Shown: one piece after another, positions 17,852 to 25,971 of the stretch
How the letters are laid out: every line of letters starts with the position of its first letter
Numbering within the stretch: position 1 is the stretch's first letter
Origin: Crocinitomicaceae bacterium
Lineage (GTDB): Bacteria; Bacteroidota; Bacteroidia; Flavobacteriales_D; Crocinitomicaceae
Length of the DNA: 64,000 bases
Direction of reading: 5' to 3'
NCBI GenBank assembly: GCA_016708105.1
Contig: JADJGJ010000001.1
Location: 930,001 to 994,000, forward strand
Program-made: the position numbers and the translations under genes
Notes under the pieces: model-generated
The model's input: only the letters and a program-made list of their open reading frames with translations
Databases searched by the model: none
Told to the model about the DNA's origin: nothing

Positions 17852-19584
17852 TTTTTTTCGTTTTCTTTTTCCAGCTCAATAACATAAACTTCTTCATCAA
17901 CCGGTACTTTATCACCGTAGAGATTTTTTAAGTGAGCCTTGTATTTTTCAAGAACATTTTTAGGCGCCATCTTCATGCTTGGCGTCAGAGTTTTGTGATC
18001 AAGTGACAGCTCATCCATGATGATAGCAGCTGACTTCACTTTAGCAAATTTTTGACCGATAGAATTGTTCGCTATATGAAGACATCCGGTTAGACATCTT
18101 CCCAATTCATTTAAACTTCTTGGGCAAAAACATCCTTGCTCAGGCGTAAGTTCGTAATCAGGATTTTCCAATAATTTTTTATTCGGAAAAATCAATGCTA
18201 CAGGATATTCTTCTCCGCTGCCTGAAACAACAGCATATTGAACGTAATGACATTTCAATTCAATTTGTTTTTCAAGATCGGTAGGAATAACCTTCTCACC
18301 ATTTGACAACTTAAAAATTCTATCTTTTCTTGAAATCAATTTCAATCCATTTTCTGTAAAGGTTCCAACATCACCGGTGCGGTACCAACCGTCTTCAGTA
18401 AAAGCTCCTTCATTGGCTTCAGTGTTGTTGAAATATCCCGTCATCACATTTGGTCCAAGCACTTGAATTTCGTCGTCATCTGCAATTCTAAGACTCACAC
18501 CCGGAATTGGCATACCAACCACACCTGCTTCACGTTTCAAATTTGGATCTGTTAGAGTACAACAAGGGGATGTTTCAGTGAGACCCCAACCTTCAATTAC
18601 GGTGATTTTTCTTTTTTCAAATTCCAGTGATAATTTTTCAGGTAATGCCGCAGCAGCTGTAAAAATAAATTTCAAACCAGAGTTGAAAAATTGGTCTTCA
18701 GCTTCTTTACTTTTTCTGGTGAGATCAAATAAAGACTGATAAACTTTTGGTACACTAAAAAATACGGTTGGTTTTATTTTTTTCCAATTTTCAAAAATAG
18801 ATGCAGGATCTTTTCCATAGCTGCTTTCAAGAGAAAAAGTTGCACCGTTATACAGGGCTGTGAACAATTCAAATATTCCTCCAAAGCTATGATGCCATGG
18901 CAGGTATGATAAAAACCGATCTTCTTCAGTGATATCCCACAAAATATCTAATGCCGCTTGTTGTGATAAAATATTTTCATGGGTGAGTTGAACGCATTTA
19001 GGAATACCCATAGTACCTGAAGTATACATATTCAGGCAAATTGTAGAAGTCAGCAGTTGATTGTCAAGAGATGATTGCATTTTATGAACATCGTTGCGCA
19101 ACGCATCAATATGAATCAAGTCAGGAAAACGTGAGTCAGTAATTTTATCAAAACAAATTATTTTTTTTATTGCAGGTATTTTACCCACGTTGTCTAATTG
19201 ACTTGCACCAGCCACTGCCAGCCAGGTTGATGCTGAGTGATTGATGAGTAGTTCTGCGGTATCTTCTTTAAAATTTGCAAAGATTGGAACTGCAACACCA
19301 CCACTTGCCATCACAGCAAGTTCAAGTTCAAGCATGTCTAAACCGTTGCGTGAAAACACAACCATTTTTTCTCCTTTCTCAAAACCTAAGGTCTTTAGAT
19401 TGGCAGCAATATTTTCAATGTTATTGTAAAAATTTTTCCAGGTGATCCCGTGATAGTTTCCATCACTTTTTTTCTCCTGATAAACGATACGATCTGCAAA
19501 GCGTTCTGTATTTCTTTGCAACATAAGAGCCAGATTAGTTATAACCGGCCCCAGTTCAATATCTGATTTTAAAAATCCTTTCAC
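17839..19584 (-). CDS. AMP-forming acyl/aryl-CoA synthetase
   Basis: This ANL-superfamily ligase activates a carboxylic acid to its CoA thioester via an acyl-adenylate. The 581 residues include the P-loop-like motif MYTSGTMGIPK, the A5 motif GWGLTETSP, YRTGDVG (A7) and a C-terminal LTPSMKMAPKN bearing the likely catalytic lysine. It looks more like the long-chain (FadD/FAA) branch than the 520-residue benzoate/4-hydroxybenzoate-CoA ligases. A Cys-rich insert (EQGCFCPRSLNELGRCLTGC) before the C-terminus is unusual. In this operon it could activate benzoate, 4-hydroxybenzoate or a 2-hydroxy acid. Sequence does not decide. Confidence 0.8.
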   Translation of the reverse strand: MKGFLKSDIELGPVITNLALMLQRNTERFADRIVYQEKKSDGNYHGITWKNFYNNIENIAANLKTLGFEKGEKMVVFSRNGLDMLELELAVMASGGVAVPIFANFKEDTAELLINHSASTWLAVAGASQLDNVGKIPAIKKIICFDKITDSRFPDLIHIDALRNDVHKMQSSLDNQLLTSTICLNMYTSGTMGIPKCVQLTHENILSQQAALDILWDITEEDRFLSYLPWHHSFGGIFELFTALYNGATFSLESSYGKDPASIFENWKKIKPTVFFSVPKVYQSLFDLTRKSKEAEDQFFNSGLKFIFTAAAALPEKLSLEFEKRKITVIEGWGLTETSPCCTLTDPNLKREAGVVGMPIPGVSLRIADDDEIQVLGPNVMTGYFNNTEANEGAFTEDGWYRTGDVGTFTENGLKLISRKDRIFKLSNGEKVIPTDLEKQIELKCHYVQYAVVSGSGEEYPVALIFPNKKLLENPDYELTPEQGCFCPRSLNELGRCLTGCLHIANNSIGQKFAKVKSAAIIMDELSLDHKTLTPSMKMAPKNVLEKYKAHLKNLYGDKVPVDEEVYVIELEKENEKKCTK

Positions 19585-19586
19585 GT

Positions 19587-20681
19587 TTAGGGCAAAATTT
19601 GAATGATACCTGTTGCGATAATTTCGTTGTCTTTCATCACAGTATAGTTGTATAATCCAGGTGAAGTTTTAACTGAAATATCGTTTTGATTTTCTGATAA
19701 ATTACTCTGATAAATTACTCTACCGTTGAGGTCAGTGATGATTAGTTTTGTGTTTTCAATTTGTGAATCTTCTAAATTGATTTGAAAGTTTCCTGTTGAT
19801 GGATTTGGAAACACGTTCAATTGAGAAATGACTTCAACATTTGAAATCTCAGTCATTGAATATCCTTCGTAATATTCTACATACAATACCGTATTGTTTT
19901 TATCTGCGTGTACAACACATACCGGATAATGAGTATTGTTATCAAGGAAAATATAATTGTTCAATGTATCACGGTTGAGTTCCATGGCATAAACCGGAAC
20001 GCTCATAAATTCTGCATAAGCACTGTCACTGGTGATGACATATTCATGTAAGCGAATTACATTGCTGAAAGTTCCGGTTGGGGTAATCAATTCACCAAAT
20101 GCATCTGCTGTCAACACTTTTTCTACGTTGTTCACATACGTTGTGTCTGCGTTGGCAGAATTTTCATCAAACAATAATTCCCATCGTGCGGTATTATTGA
20201 AAACATCATTGTACGTTGCAGGACAACCCACGAGCAATTCTTGTTGAAGAAGTGTTACATTTTTATTTGCGTAATCACCTTCTTCAGCTCTGAAACCAAC
20301 AATCCAAAATCCGGTAATGTCGCGTCTCCAAAACATGTATCCATTATTCATGCCTTGTGTGCCAACCGGTGCCCCGCCATGTAACCCGCTGTAGAAAGCG
20401 GCAGGTCCATAAGTATAATGTGTTGATGCCGGAAAGTCTGCAGCGTATGATGTATTGATGGTACTGTCATAAGTTGGTACTTTAAAATAGTGCAGCAATA
20501 ACGAACTGTAATCCCAACTTTGAGAAACTGCTGACGGTGTACCCAAATTAACAGCGGTAGTAGTATCTGCAGAAACAAAATAGGTGTAGCCTGCTTCAGG
20601 CAAATCAGTTTCAGTTACGGTGATTTGCGCACCTGCAGCGAAACAAAGCAGGTTGGCAATGACTACACATTTCCATTTCAT
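19587..20681 (-). CDS. Secreted protein with T9SS type A sorting domain, inside the bcr operon
   Basis: A signal peptide (LLCFAAGAQ, about 1-18) precedes a roughly 265-residue body with no family I recognise. A C-terminal T9SS type A domain follows (about 285-364: LNVFPNPSTGNFQINL ... LIITDLNGRVIYQ). The protein should be exported across the outer membrane and attached to the surface or released. It starts 14 bp after bcrD and ends 2 bp before the CoA-ligase gene, so it is almost certainly co-transcribed with cytoplasmic aromatic-degradation enzymes. A secreted protein in such an operon is unusual. Its role (surface binding, hydrolysis or unrelated) cannot be told from the sequence. Confidence 0.85.
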   Translation of the reverse strand: MKWKCVVIANLLCFAAGAQITVTETDLPEAGYTYFVSADTTTAVNLGTPSAVSQSWDYSSLLLHYFKVPTYDSTINTSYAADFPASTHYTYGPAAFYSGLHGGAPVGTQGMNNGYMFWRRDITGFWIVGFRAEEGDYANKNVTLLQQELLVGCPATYNDVFNNTARWELLFDENSANADTTYVNNVEKVLTADAFGELITPTGTFSNVIRLHEYVITSDSAYAEFMSVPVYAMELNRDTLNNYIFLDNNTHYPVCVVHADKNNTVLYVEYYEGYSMTEISNVEVISQLNVFPNPSTGNFQINLEDSQIENTKLIITDLNGRVIYQSNLSENQNDISVKTSPGLYNYTVMKDNEIIATGIIQILP

Positions 20682-20695
20682 ACAGTAGAAATTTT

Positions 20696-21553
20696 TTAGG
20701 CAACAACCGCAGTTTGTTTGTCTTTCAGTTTATAATAACGATAACCGCCCCAGATTGCTGCACCAACTGCACCAGAATAAATTGCATCAGGATGCGGGAT
20801 GAATTCAAAAGAAGCTTTTTTATTTTCTTGCGATAATTCTTCAACTGCCTGAATCATTCCAACGTTCATTCCCATACCGCCCACCAAAGCAATTGGTGTT
20901 TCAGCGTTCAATGCACCAAGTAGTTTTACAACGCGTTGTGCAATGGAAAGATTAATGCCTTTTACAATGTTTGGAGTTGAAAGTCCTTTTGAAACCAGGT
21001 TGATGACGTCAGTTTCTGCTAACACAGCGCAGATACCCGATGGTACTTCAGGGTTATCAGCTTTGAGTGAAATTTCACCAACCTCTTCAATAGCCAAACC
21101 GAGATAACGAGAAATATTTTCAATGAACTGACCAGAGCCCGAAGCGCATTGTCCTGTCATTTTATAGTCAATTACTTTTCCTTTAGAATCAACTTTTACG
21201 GCGCGCACGTAAAGACCACCCATGTCAACAACTGTTTTAGCATTAGGTGCAAAAAATATACCTCCTTTAGCATGAGTTGTCATGGAGTAAAAATGACCGG
21301 TTTTCTTTTCAACCATTTCTCCTTCACCTGTAGAAGCAAGATATTTAATGTCTTTGTCGTAGTTTAGGTTATTTCTTTCAAGTAAGGTATCAACCAATTC
21401 AACAACTACATCTTTTGGATTTCTTTTTCTGATTTTTTCAGTTTGTTTATCCACGATGGTATGTTTTTGAGTGGCATCATCGTATGCAAGCAGAACGCCT
21501 TTTACATAGCTTCCTCCTACATCAACACCCATGGTATATATTGTATTGCTCAT
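20696..21553 (-). CDS. bcrD: Benzoyl-CoA reductase (class I), small ATPase subunit BcrD/BadG
   Basis: This is one of the two ATPase subunits that couple ATP hydrolysis to electron transfer from ferredoxin into the BcrBC site. The 285-residue ASKHA-fold protein shows GVDVGGSYVKGV (phosphate 1), VVDMGGLYVRAV (phosphate 2) and the adenosine motif ALVGGMGMN. The subunit-bridging [4Fe-4S] cysteines are Cys136 (GQCASGSGQF) and Cys175 (GICAVLAETDV). The length fits the approximately 30-kDa BcrD. It follows bcrA by 30 bp, giving the bcrC-B-A-D order of Thauera. Confidence 0.92.
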   Translation of the reverse strand: MSNTIYTMGVDVGGSYVKGVLLAYDDATQKHTIVDKQTEKIRKRNPKDVVVELVDTLLERNNLNYDKDIKYLASTGEGEMVEKKTGHFYSMTTHAKGGIFFAPNAKTVVDMGGLYVRAVKVDSKGKVIDYKMTGQCASGSGQFIENISRYLGLAIEEVGEISLKADNPEVPSGICAVLAETDVINLVSKGLSTPNIVKGINLSIAQRVVKLLGALNAETPIALVGGMGMNVGMIQAVEELSQENKKASFEFIPHPDAIYSGAVGAAIWGGYRYYKLKDKQTAVVA

Positions 21554-21583
21554 AATTTTTTTATTAATGATTAGACAATGAAA

Positions 21584-22975
21584 TTATGCCGGTAAAGCGG
21601 CGGTTACATTTCTGCGTGCAAACATGGCTCCGCCAAGCGCACCCATAAAAATTGAATCTGTGTGAATATTCATGGTTACTTCACCATACGACTCAGTGAC
21701 CATTTGTTTTACATATTTCAACACGGCTTGATTTCTGGCAACACCTCCGGTAAATGTAAATTCATTTTTTACTCCGCCTGAGCGTGCAATCAGAGACATG
21801 GCGCGTTGTACAATTGCTTTGTGCAGACCGGCAAGAATGTTTGGACGCTCTTCACCATTATGAATAAGCTCTTTTACTTCTGCACCTGCAAATACGGTAC
21901 AAGTTGAACAAATGGTTGTTTCTTTTGTAGCACTCATTGCTTCAGGTCCAAGTTCATTTAATGAAATACCAAACTCATCAGCAATATAACCAAGGTATCG
22001 TCCGCAACCGGCAGCACAACGGTCATTCATGTGGAAACTAGTTACCAAGCCGTGGCTGTCAACCTGAATTGCTTTGGTATCTTGTCCGCCAATATCAAGC
22101 ACGGTACGGGTGTTTGGAAACACGGCGTGTGCACCAAATGCGTGACAAAGAATTTCAGATTTAATACATTCTTCAGGGAATGGTAACAAGGCACGTCCGT
22201 ATCCGGTGCCTACCATGTTGGCAATATGAATTTCTTGCTCAGCTACCAACTCAAAATGTTCACGCAATGAAAGCTCAACGTTTTTATAATTGTTACGCAC
22301 GGCATTCAATTCAGCATAATACCAATCTTCTTTTGAGCCATCTTCTTGTTCGTCTGCAAGACCTTTATATTTTTCTTCAAGTACTTTCATTGACTCAAGA
22401 ATCAGTTCTTTGAAATTGTATTGTACCATTTCGTTTTCAACCGGTGTAATACTCTTATCAAAAGCCAGCATCAAGGGTTCGTAAAATTCTTTTCCTGCTT
22501 TAGCAACTTCAAGATTATATCTTTCACTTACAATATCACGGAAGAATTGATTTTTTGAACCTAAGCCACCGTGTACAAACTCATGTCTGATTTGCGGACG
22601 AATTACATTCAAAATTGATTTCAATCTGTCAATGATTTCATTTTTGTTTGGATAAGGAAAAGCTTCAGATGTTTTCACCAGTTTTTCTTCCAAAATTTCC
22701 ATTCTGCGTTTAAATTGCTGATATTGAAAAACGGTACGAATGTCTTCCATGTATTTTTTAAACTCAGGTTTTGCTTCCATATCTGTTTTGATGATATTTG
22801 AAAGCAAGGTGAAACGCGCATCATAAATGGCTTCTTCACGCGCAATATCTGCAGCTACTTTGTAGTTAGCACGTGTATTGGTGATTCCTCTGCCAATGAT
22901 TTGATCGTTCTCATCGATGATAACGGCTTTTGAAGTAGTTGAGCCGAGATCTATTCCAAGATAATATTTGTTCAT
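21584..22975 (-). CDS. bcrA: Benzoyl-CoA reductase (class I), large ATPase subunit BcrA/BadF
   Basis: This is the partner ATPase of BcrD. The 463-residue protein has GIDLGSTTSKAVI at the N-terminus, then a helical insert of about 190 residues (about 46-240) that makes BcrA/BadF larger than BcrD and HgdC. The core resumes with DIGGQDTKAIQ, the cluster cysteines Cys320 (NDRCAAGCG) and Cys359 (CSTCTVFAGAEV), and FTGGVARN. The insert supports the Thauera/Rhodopseudomonas type over the Azoarcus (Bzd) type. It starts 16 bp after bcrB. Confidence 0.92.
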   Translation of the reverse strand: MNKYYLGIDLGSTTSKAVIIDENDQIIGRGITNTRANYKVAADIAREEAIYDARFTLLSNIIKTDMEAKPEFKKYMEDIRTVFQYQQFKRRMEILEEKLVKTSEAFPYPNKNEIIDRLKSILNVIRPQIRHEFVHGGLGSKNQFFRDIVSERYNLEVAKAGKEFYEPLMLAFDKSITPVENEMVQYNFKELILESMKVLEEKYKGLADEQEDGSKEDWYYAELNAVRNNYKNVELSLREHFELVAEQEIHIANMVGTGYGRALLPFPEECIKSEILCHAFGAHAVFPNTRTVLDIGGQDTKAIQVDSHGLVTSFHMNDRCAAGCGRYLGYIADEFGISLNELGPEAMSATKETTICSTCTVFAGAEVKELIHNGEERPNILAGLHKAIVQRAMSLIARSGGVKNEFTFTGGVARNQAVLKYVKQMVTESYGEVTMNIHTDSIFMGALGGAMFARRNVTAALPA

Positions 22976-22991
22976 AATTGAATTTTAGGGG

Positions 22992-24275
22992 TTAGACAGT
23001 TTCGGTTTTTACAATTTTTTTGCGTTGCTCCAACATTTGAAAGAATGATTCAAGACGATTTTTAATATTAGAGTAAGAGAAGTAACGCGGGTCAACCAAG
23101 TCAGATTCAATAAATCCTACAGGTATTTCCAAACGATCTTCAATTTCACGCATCATACCAAGCTGACCAGCAGAGAAAGAATTACAACTTTTAATTGAGT
23201 TGGTAACATATCCATCAGCTGAGTATTCAGTAATACATTTTGACAACAAATCAATACGTTGAGGAATGTTCAGATTGGTATAACAATTCATACAATATTC
23301 TGAAAGAGATTCCAGTGGACGCGTTGAATCATGTCTCCAGCCGAGGTCATATACACCACCAACTTTGGTATAAGATGAAGCAACGATAACTGCACCCATG
23401 TCATAGAATAACTTCCAGAATTCACGGAAACTTGTCCAGTTTGGTGGCCCTTCAACAACTAGACGATATTTTTCTTCCTTCATCTCTCCTTCCGGTGTGA
23501 TTGGTCCAAGTCCTAATCTTACGCGCTCCATGATTTCTTCATAAAGTGCTTTATAGTATTCAACCGCTTCAGGTGTACCTCTGAAACCGATATTGATAGG
23601 TCCGATATAATAAACGCCGGCAAAATAAGCGTCAATAGGAGACGGTTTGTGTTTGGTGGTTTCAAATATTTTTGCAATCCAGTCTTGCGCTTCTTTTGCA
23701 AGATTCAAGTGGTATTTCAGTTTTTCTTCATCGTATTTGATGCCGGTAACTTTTTCCATTTTCGGAATCACTTCTTCACGGAACTGACGAACCATGTACT
23801 GAGTCATTTCAGGAGTCATTTTTCCGGCTTCCTGATATGGCGTATGAATCATGATTACTTCAGCATTTGGATACAATCTTTTTAAAGTTTCAAACCATTT
23901 GAGAAAGGTAAAGCATCCGGTGTAGCTGAGGAGTAGAATATCTGGTTCAGGAATTTTTTCTCCGGTAGGACCGAAGTTTCCTTTCATCATCATACCTACA
24001 TCACATTTTACGTAAGTACAAACATCTTCAGAGTGAGCGTTTTTTTCAGCTTCTTTGATGTATCCTGCTGATTTTTTACGCATAGCACTTTGCAGCGCAT
24101 TGATTTCAGGATAAACAGGTAATAAATCAAAGGTGCGTATAAGTTCTGACAAGTTACCGGGTACAAATGTGTAGCACACTTTTCTTCCGGTTTCTTTAGC
24201 ACGTCCAAGTTCGTTGAAAAGGCCACTGACCATTTCTTTCTGTAGGATCATGCTTCTTTCTTTTTGAGCCTCCAT
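22992..24275 (-). CDS. bcrB: Benzoyl-CoA reductase (class I), catalytic subunit BcrB/BadE
   Basis: BcrB and BcrC form the module that binds benzoyl-CoA and Fe-S clusters for two-electron ring reduction to the 1,5-dienoyl-CoA. The 427-residue protein is of the HgdB family, with conserved CTYVKCDVGMM, LLLSYTGCFTFLKWFE, VVEGPPNW and SEYCMNCYTNLNIPQR. A late YVTNSIKSCNSFSAGQ region supplies a further likely Fe-S ligand. It matches the roughly 49-kDa subunit in size. It lies 41 bp after bcrC and before bcrA. Confidence 0.9.
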   Translation of the reverse strand: MEAQKERSMILQKEMVSGLFNELGRAKETGRKVCYTFVPGNLSELIRTFDLLPVYPEINALQSAMRKKSAGYIKEAEKNAHSEDVCTYVKCDVGMMMKGNFGPTGEKIPEPDILLLSYTGCFTFLKWFETLKRLYPNAEVIMIHTPYQEAGKMTPEMTQYMVRQFREEVIPKMEKVTGIKYDEEKLKYHLNLAKEAQDWIAKIFETTKHKPSPIDAYFAGVYYIGPINIGFRGTPEAVEYYKALYEEIMERVRLGLGPITPEGEMKEEKYRLVVEGPPNWTSFREFWKLFYDMGAVIVASSYTKVGGVYDLGWRHDSTRPLESLSEYCMNCYTNLNIPQRIDLLSKCITEYSADGYVTNSIKSCNSFSAGQLGMMREIEDRLEIPVGFIESDLVDPRYFSYSNIKNRLESFFQMLEQRKKIVKTETV

Positions 24276-24316
24276 AGTGTAGTTGAGATATTTTTTTTAT
24301 TAAAAACTGATCTGAA

Positions 24317-25495
24317 TTATGCAGGCTCTCCTTCCCAGAGTTTGATAGAGTCTGAGAATGTTCCTACTTGTTCTTTGATTACTTTATATTGATTGATGTT
24401 TTCGCTGAACTGGAATGCGATGTAGCGAATACCCATTTTATTGAATGCATTTTGGAAAATTGGCGCATCAAGCAAGCTCGGGTCACAGAAACTGGCTGAT
24501 GCAAAAATTACTCCGTCAGCTCCTCTTTTCTTAACAATTTTTGCCAGGCGATGTTCTTTTGGATCATCCACATCATAAATAGAAGATGAGTATTGACTTT
24601 GTTTAATATAAGAATTTGCAATTGCCTCTAAGCCATTTGATGTGTAGGAAGCAATGTCTCCTAAAATCATTCGTGAACCAAGCATGTAATCATCATCAAC
24701 CACATAGCATCCGGCATCTTCAATTGCGCGAATCAAGCCAACTGCCGGTTGCTCACAAAATGCACCAGAGATAACAACTTTGATTTTATCTTGTGGTATA
24801 CCCACGTTACCACTCATGTATTCTACAACATCTTCAAGAATTGCGTTGTGTTCTTCAACCGGAATGACAGTACCTGCGCGTACAATATGATACACATCTG
24901 TGATACTAAGTCTCCATGGAAATTCTTGTCTGATATCGTAAATTTTTTCAATCAGACTGCGGTTGGTATTGTAAAGCGCAATGGATTTATTCATGTCCTC
25001 ATTGGTCACTTTTTTACCCGTTAACTCAGTGACATAATCCATCACGTGTTGCATTTCTTGTTGGTAAAATACTCCACCAATAGAAGGCATGAAATTTTGA
25101 GGAAAATCCATGTATTTGACAAATTTTCCAATTTTTTGTTGTCTGAAAATACCTGATAAATTGCGAATAACATCACAAATAGAAGGAAAGATAAAACCAC
25201 TCATGTGATCAAGGTGTTTATCCAATGCCAACTCCATAATGCTGCGCGGTATGTGACAGATATATGATTGATAGTAGGCATCTCCTTTGATGATTTCTTT
25301 GCGGTCACCGCCACCAAAAATTGCTACTGGTAATCCACCTGCTGCGTGAATCACTTCACGCGGAAAGTAGATAGGCATATAACCTACAACAACTCCTTTT
25401 GGGTTTTCTTTAAGCCAATTTCTTGACCTTGTAAATTTCAGATCAAATGCCAGTTCTCTGCACTCTTTCAAGATATCCTCAATTGATTTTTTCAT
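24317..25495 (-). CDS. bcrC: Benzoyl-CoA reductase (class I), catalytic subunit BcrC/BadD
   Basis: This is the first gene of the operon. The 392-residue HgdB-family protein has GYMPIYFPREVIHAAGGLPV near the start, SYICHIPRS and FIFPSICDVIRNLSG, which carry Cys residues likely to bind Fe-S clusters. VISGAFCEQPAVGLIRAIE and IFASASFCDPSL follow. The size fits the roughly 44-kDa BcrC. Together with BcrB it should reduce benzoyl-CoA using ferredoxin electrons energised by BcrA/BcrD. The upstream 476-bp region contains three TGA-N6-TCA dyads, suggesting Crp/Fnr-type control. I found no clear TAnnTTTG promoter. Confidence 0.92.
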   Translation of the reverse strand: MKKSIEDILKECRELAFDLKFTRSRNWLKENPKGVVVGYMPIYFPREVIHAAGGLPVAIFGGGDRKEIIKGDAYYQSYICHIPRSIMELALDKHLDHMSGFIFPSICDVIRNLSGIFRQQKIGKFVKYMDFPQNFMPSIGGVFYQQEMQHVMDYVTELTGKKVTNEDMNKSIALYNTNRSLIEKIYDIRQEFPWRLSITDVYHIVRAGTVIPVEEHNAILEDVVEYMSGNVGIPQDKIKVVISGAFCEQPAVGLIRAIEDAGCYVVDDDYMLGSRMILGDIASYTSNGLEAIANSYIKQSQYSSSIYDVDDPKEHRLAKIVKKRGADGVIFASASFCDPSLLDAPIFQNAFNKMGIRYIAFQFSENINQYKVIKEQVGTFSDSIKLWEGEPA

Positions 25496-25552
25496 GCGTT
25501 AGTTATTTGTTTTTTCGGTCCTTTTTTTTGTATTCTTTTTGATTCTTTGAAG

Positions 25553-25564
25553 TGATCGTATTCA
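25553..25564 (-). promoter_or_regulatory. Proximal TGA-N6-TCA dyad upstream of bcrC
   Basis: TGA-TCGTAT-TCA is centred at 25558.5, exactly 63.5 bp from the bcrC start. The dyad upstream of the ferredoxin gene (49604-49619) has the same geometry and the same distance. Half-site spacing equals that of Crp/Fnr operators. The outer bases match less well than in the other copies. Confidence 0.5.
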
Positions 25565-25673
25565 TTCACTTGTTAATCAGGTAATCAAGTTGGATTATGG
25601 ACTGTTTTTAAATGCTGAAATCCACAATTCTCAACACCGGAGATAAAATTACGTCGCCTTTGTCGTGTCAAAA

Positions 25674-25689
25674 TATGACCGAGATCATA
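25674..25689. promoter_or_regulatory. TATGA-N6-TCATA dyad in the bcrC-def intergenic region
   Basis: Perfect 5-bp arms (25674-25678 and 25685-25689) with a 6-bp spacer CCGAGA. The arms are identical to those of the dyad before the ferredoxin gene at 49604-49619, which supports a shared Crp/Fnr-family regulator. No such regulator gene lies in the window. Confidence 0.55.
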
Positions 25690-25814
25690 AAACAGGGATA
25701 ACTGACTTTTATTCAGATACCAGCCTCAACCTGTTTGTAAGTCTGAAATCCTTTTATTGATAAGGGTTTATAGAGTATTTTGTAAGGCTTGCTGTTGACA
25801 ATAGCATGTTGTTG

Positions 25815-25830
25815 TCTGATATAAATCATA
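25815..25830. promoter_or_regulatory. Third TGA-N6-TCA dyad in the bcrC-def intergenic region
   Basis: TCTGA-TATAAA-TCATA: the inner TGA/TCA and the right arm match the other dyads, while the left arm differs at one base. It lies 322 bp upstream of bcrC and about 150 bp upstream of def, so it could serve either direction. Confidence 0.35.
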
Positions 25831-25946
25831 AAAATCAACCAGATGCAAGATTCAATTTCTTGGTCAGATATCTCAGAATTGTATAAAAATAGCGTGTTTG
25901 GCGCAGGTTGAGCCGTTAAGAACCTGTCAAAATCCTGAATAATCGT

Positions 25947-25954
25947 TATTTTTG
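25947..25954 (+). promoter_or_regulatory. Putative -7 element of def
   Basis: TATTTTTG fits the Bacteroidota TAnnTTTG -7 box and lies 17 bp before the def ATG. No good -33 TTTG is visible. Confidence 0.4.
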
Positions 25955-25971
25955 TCCAAACACAAAATTCA

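Larger units (their letters stand above)
25496..25971. other. Divergent intergenic region between bcrC and def
   Basis: 476 bp without a credible gene on either strand. It holds three TGA-N6-TCA dyads (see separate entries) and a TATTTTTG box at 25947-25954, 17 bp before def. I saw no tRNA, hairpin or transposon remnant. Confidence 0.6.

Noticed and set aside
20696..25495. 2-Hydroxyglutaryl-CoA dehydratase rather than benzoyl-CoA reductase
   Set aside because: Two ATPase subunits of unequal size, with the large BcrA insert, and adjacent Had, Oah and Dch genes are specific to class I benzoyl-CoA reductase. No glutamate-fermentation genes occur.
10543..25495. Class II (BamB-I, tungsten) benzoyl-CoA reductase system
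   Set aside because: No BamB-like aldehyde-oxidoreductase-type gene is present; the ATP-dependent subunits are.
25496..25971. Consensus TAnnTTTG promoter for bcrC
   Set aside because: Scanning the minus strand gave no convincing match. Activator-dependent control through the dyads may explain this, but it is not shown.
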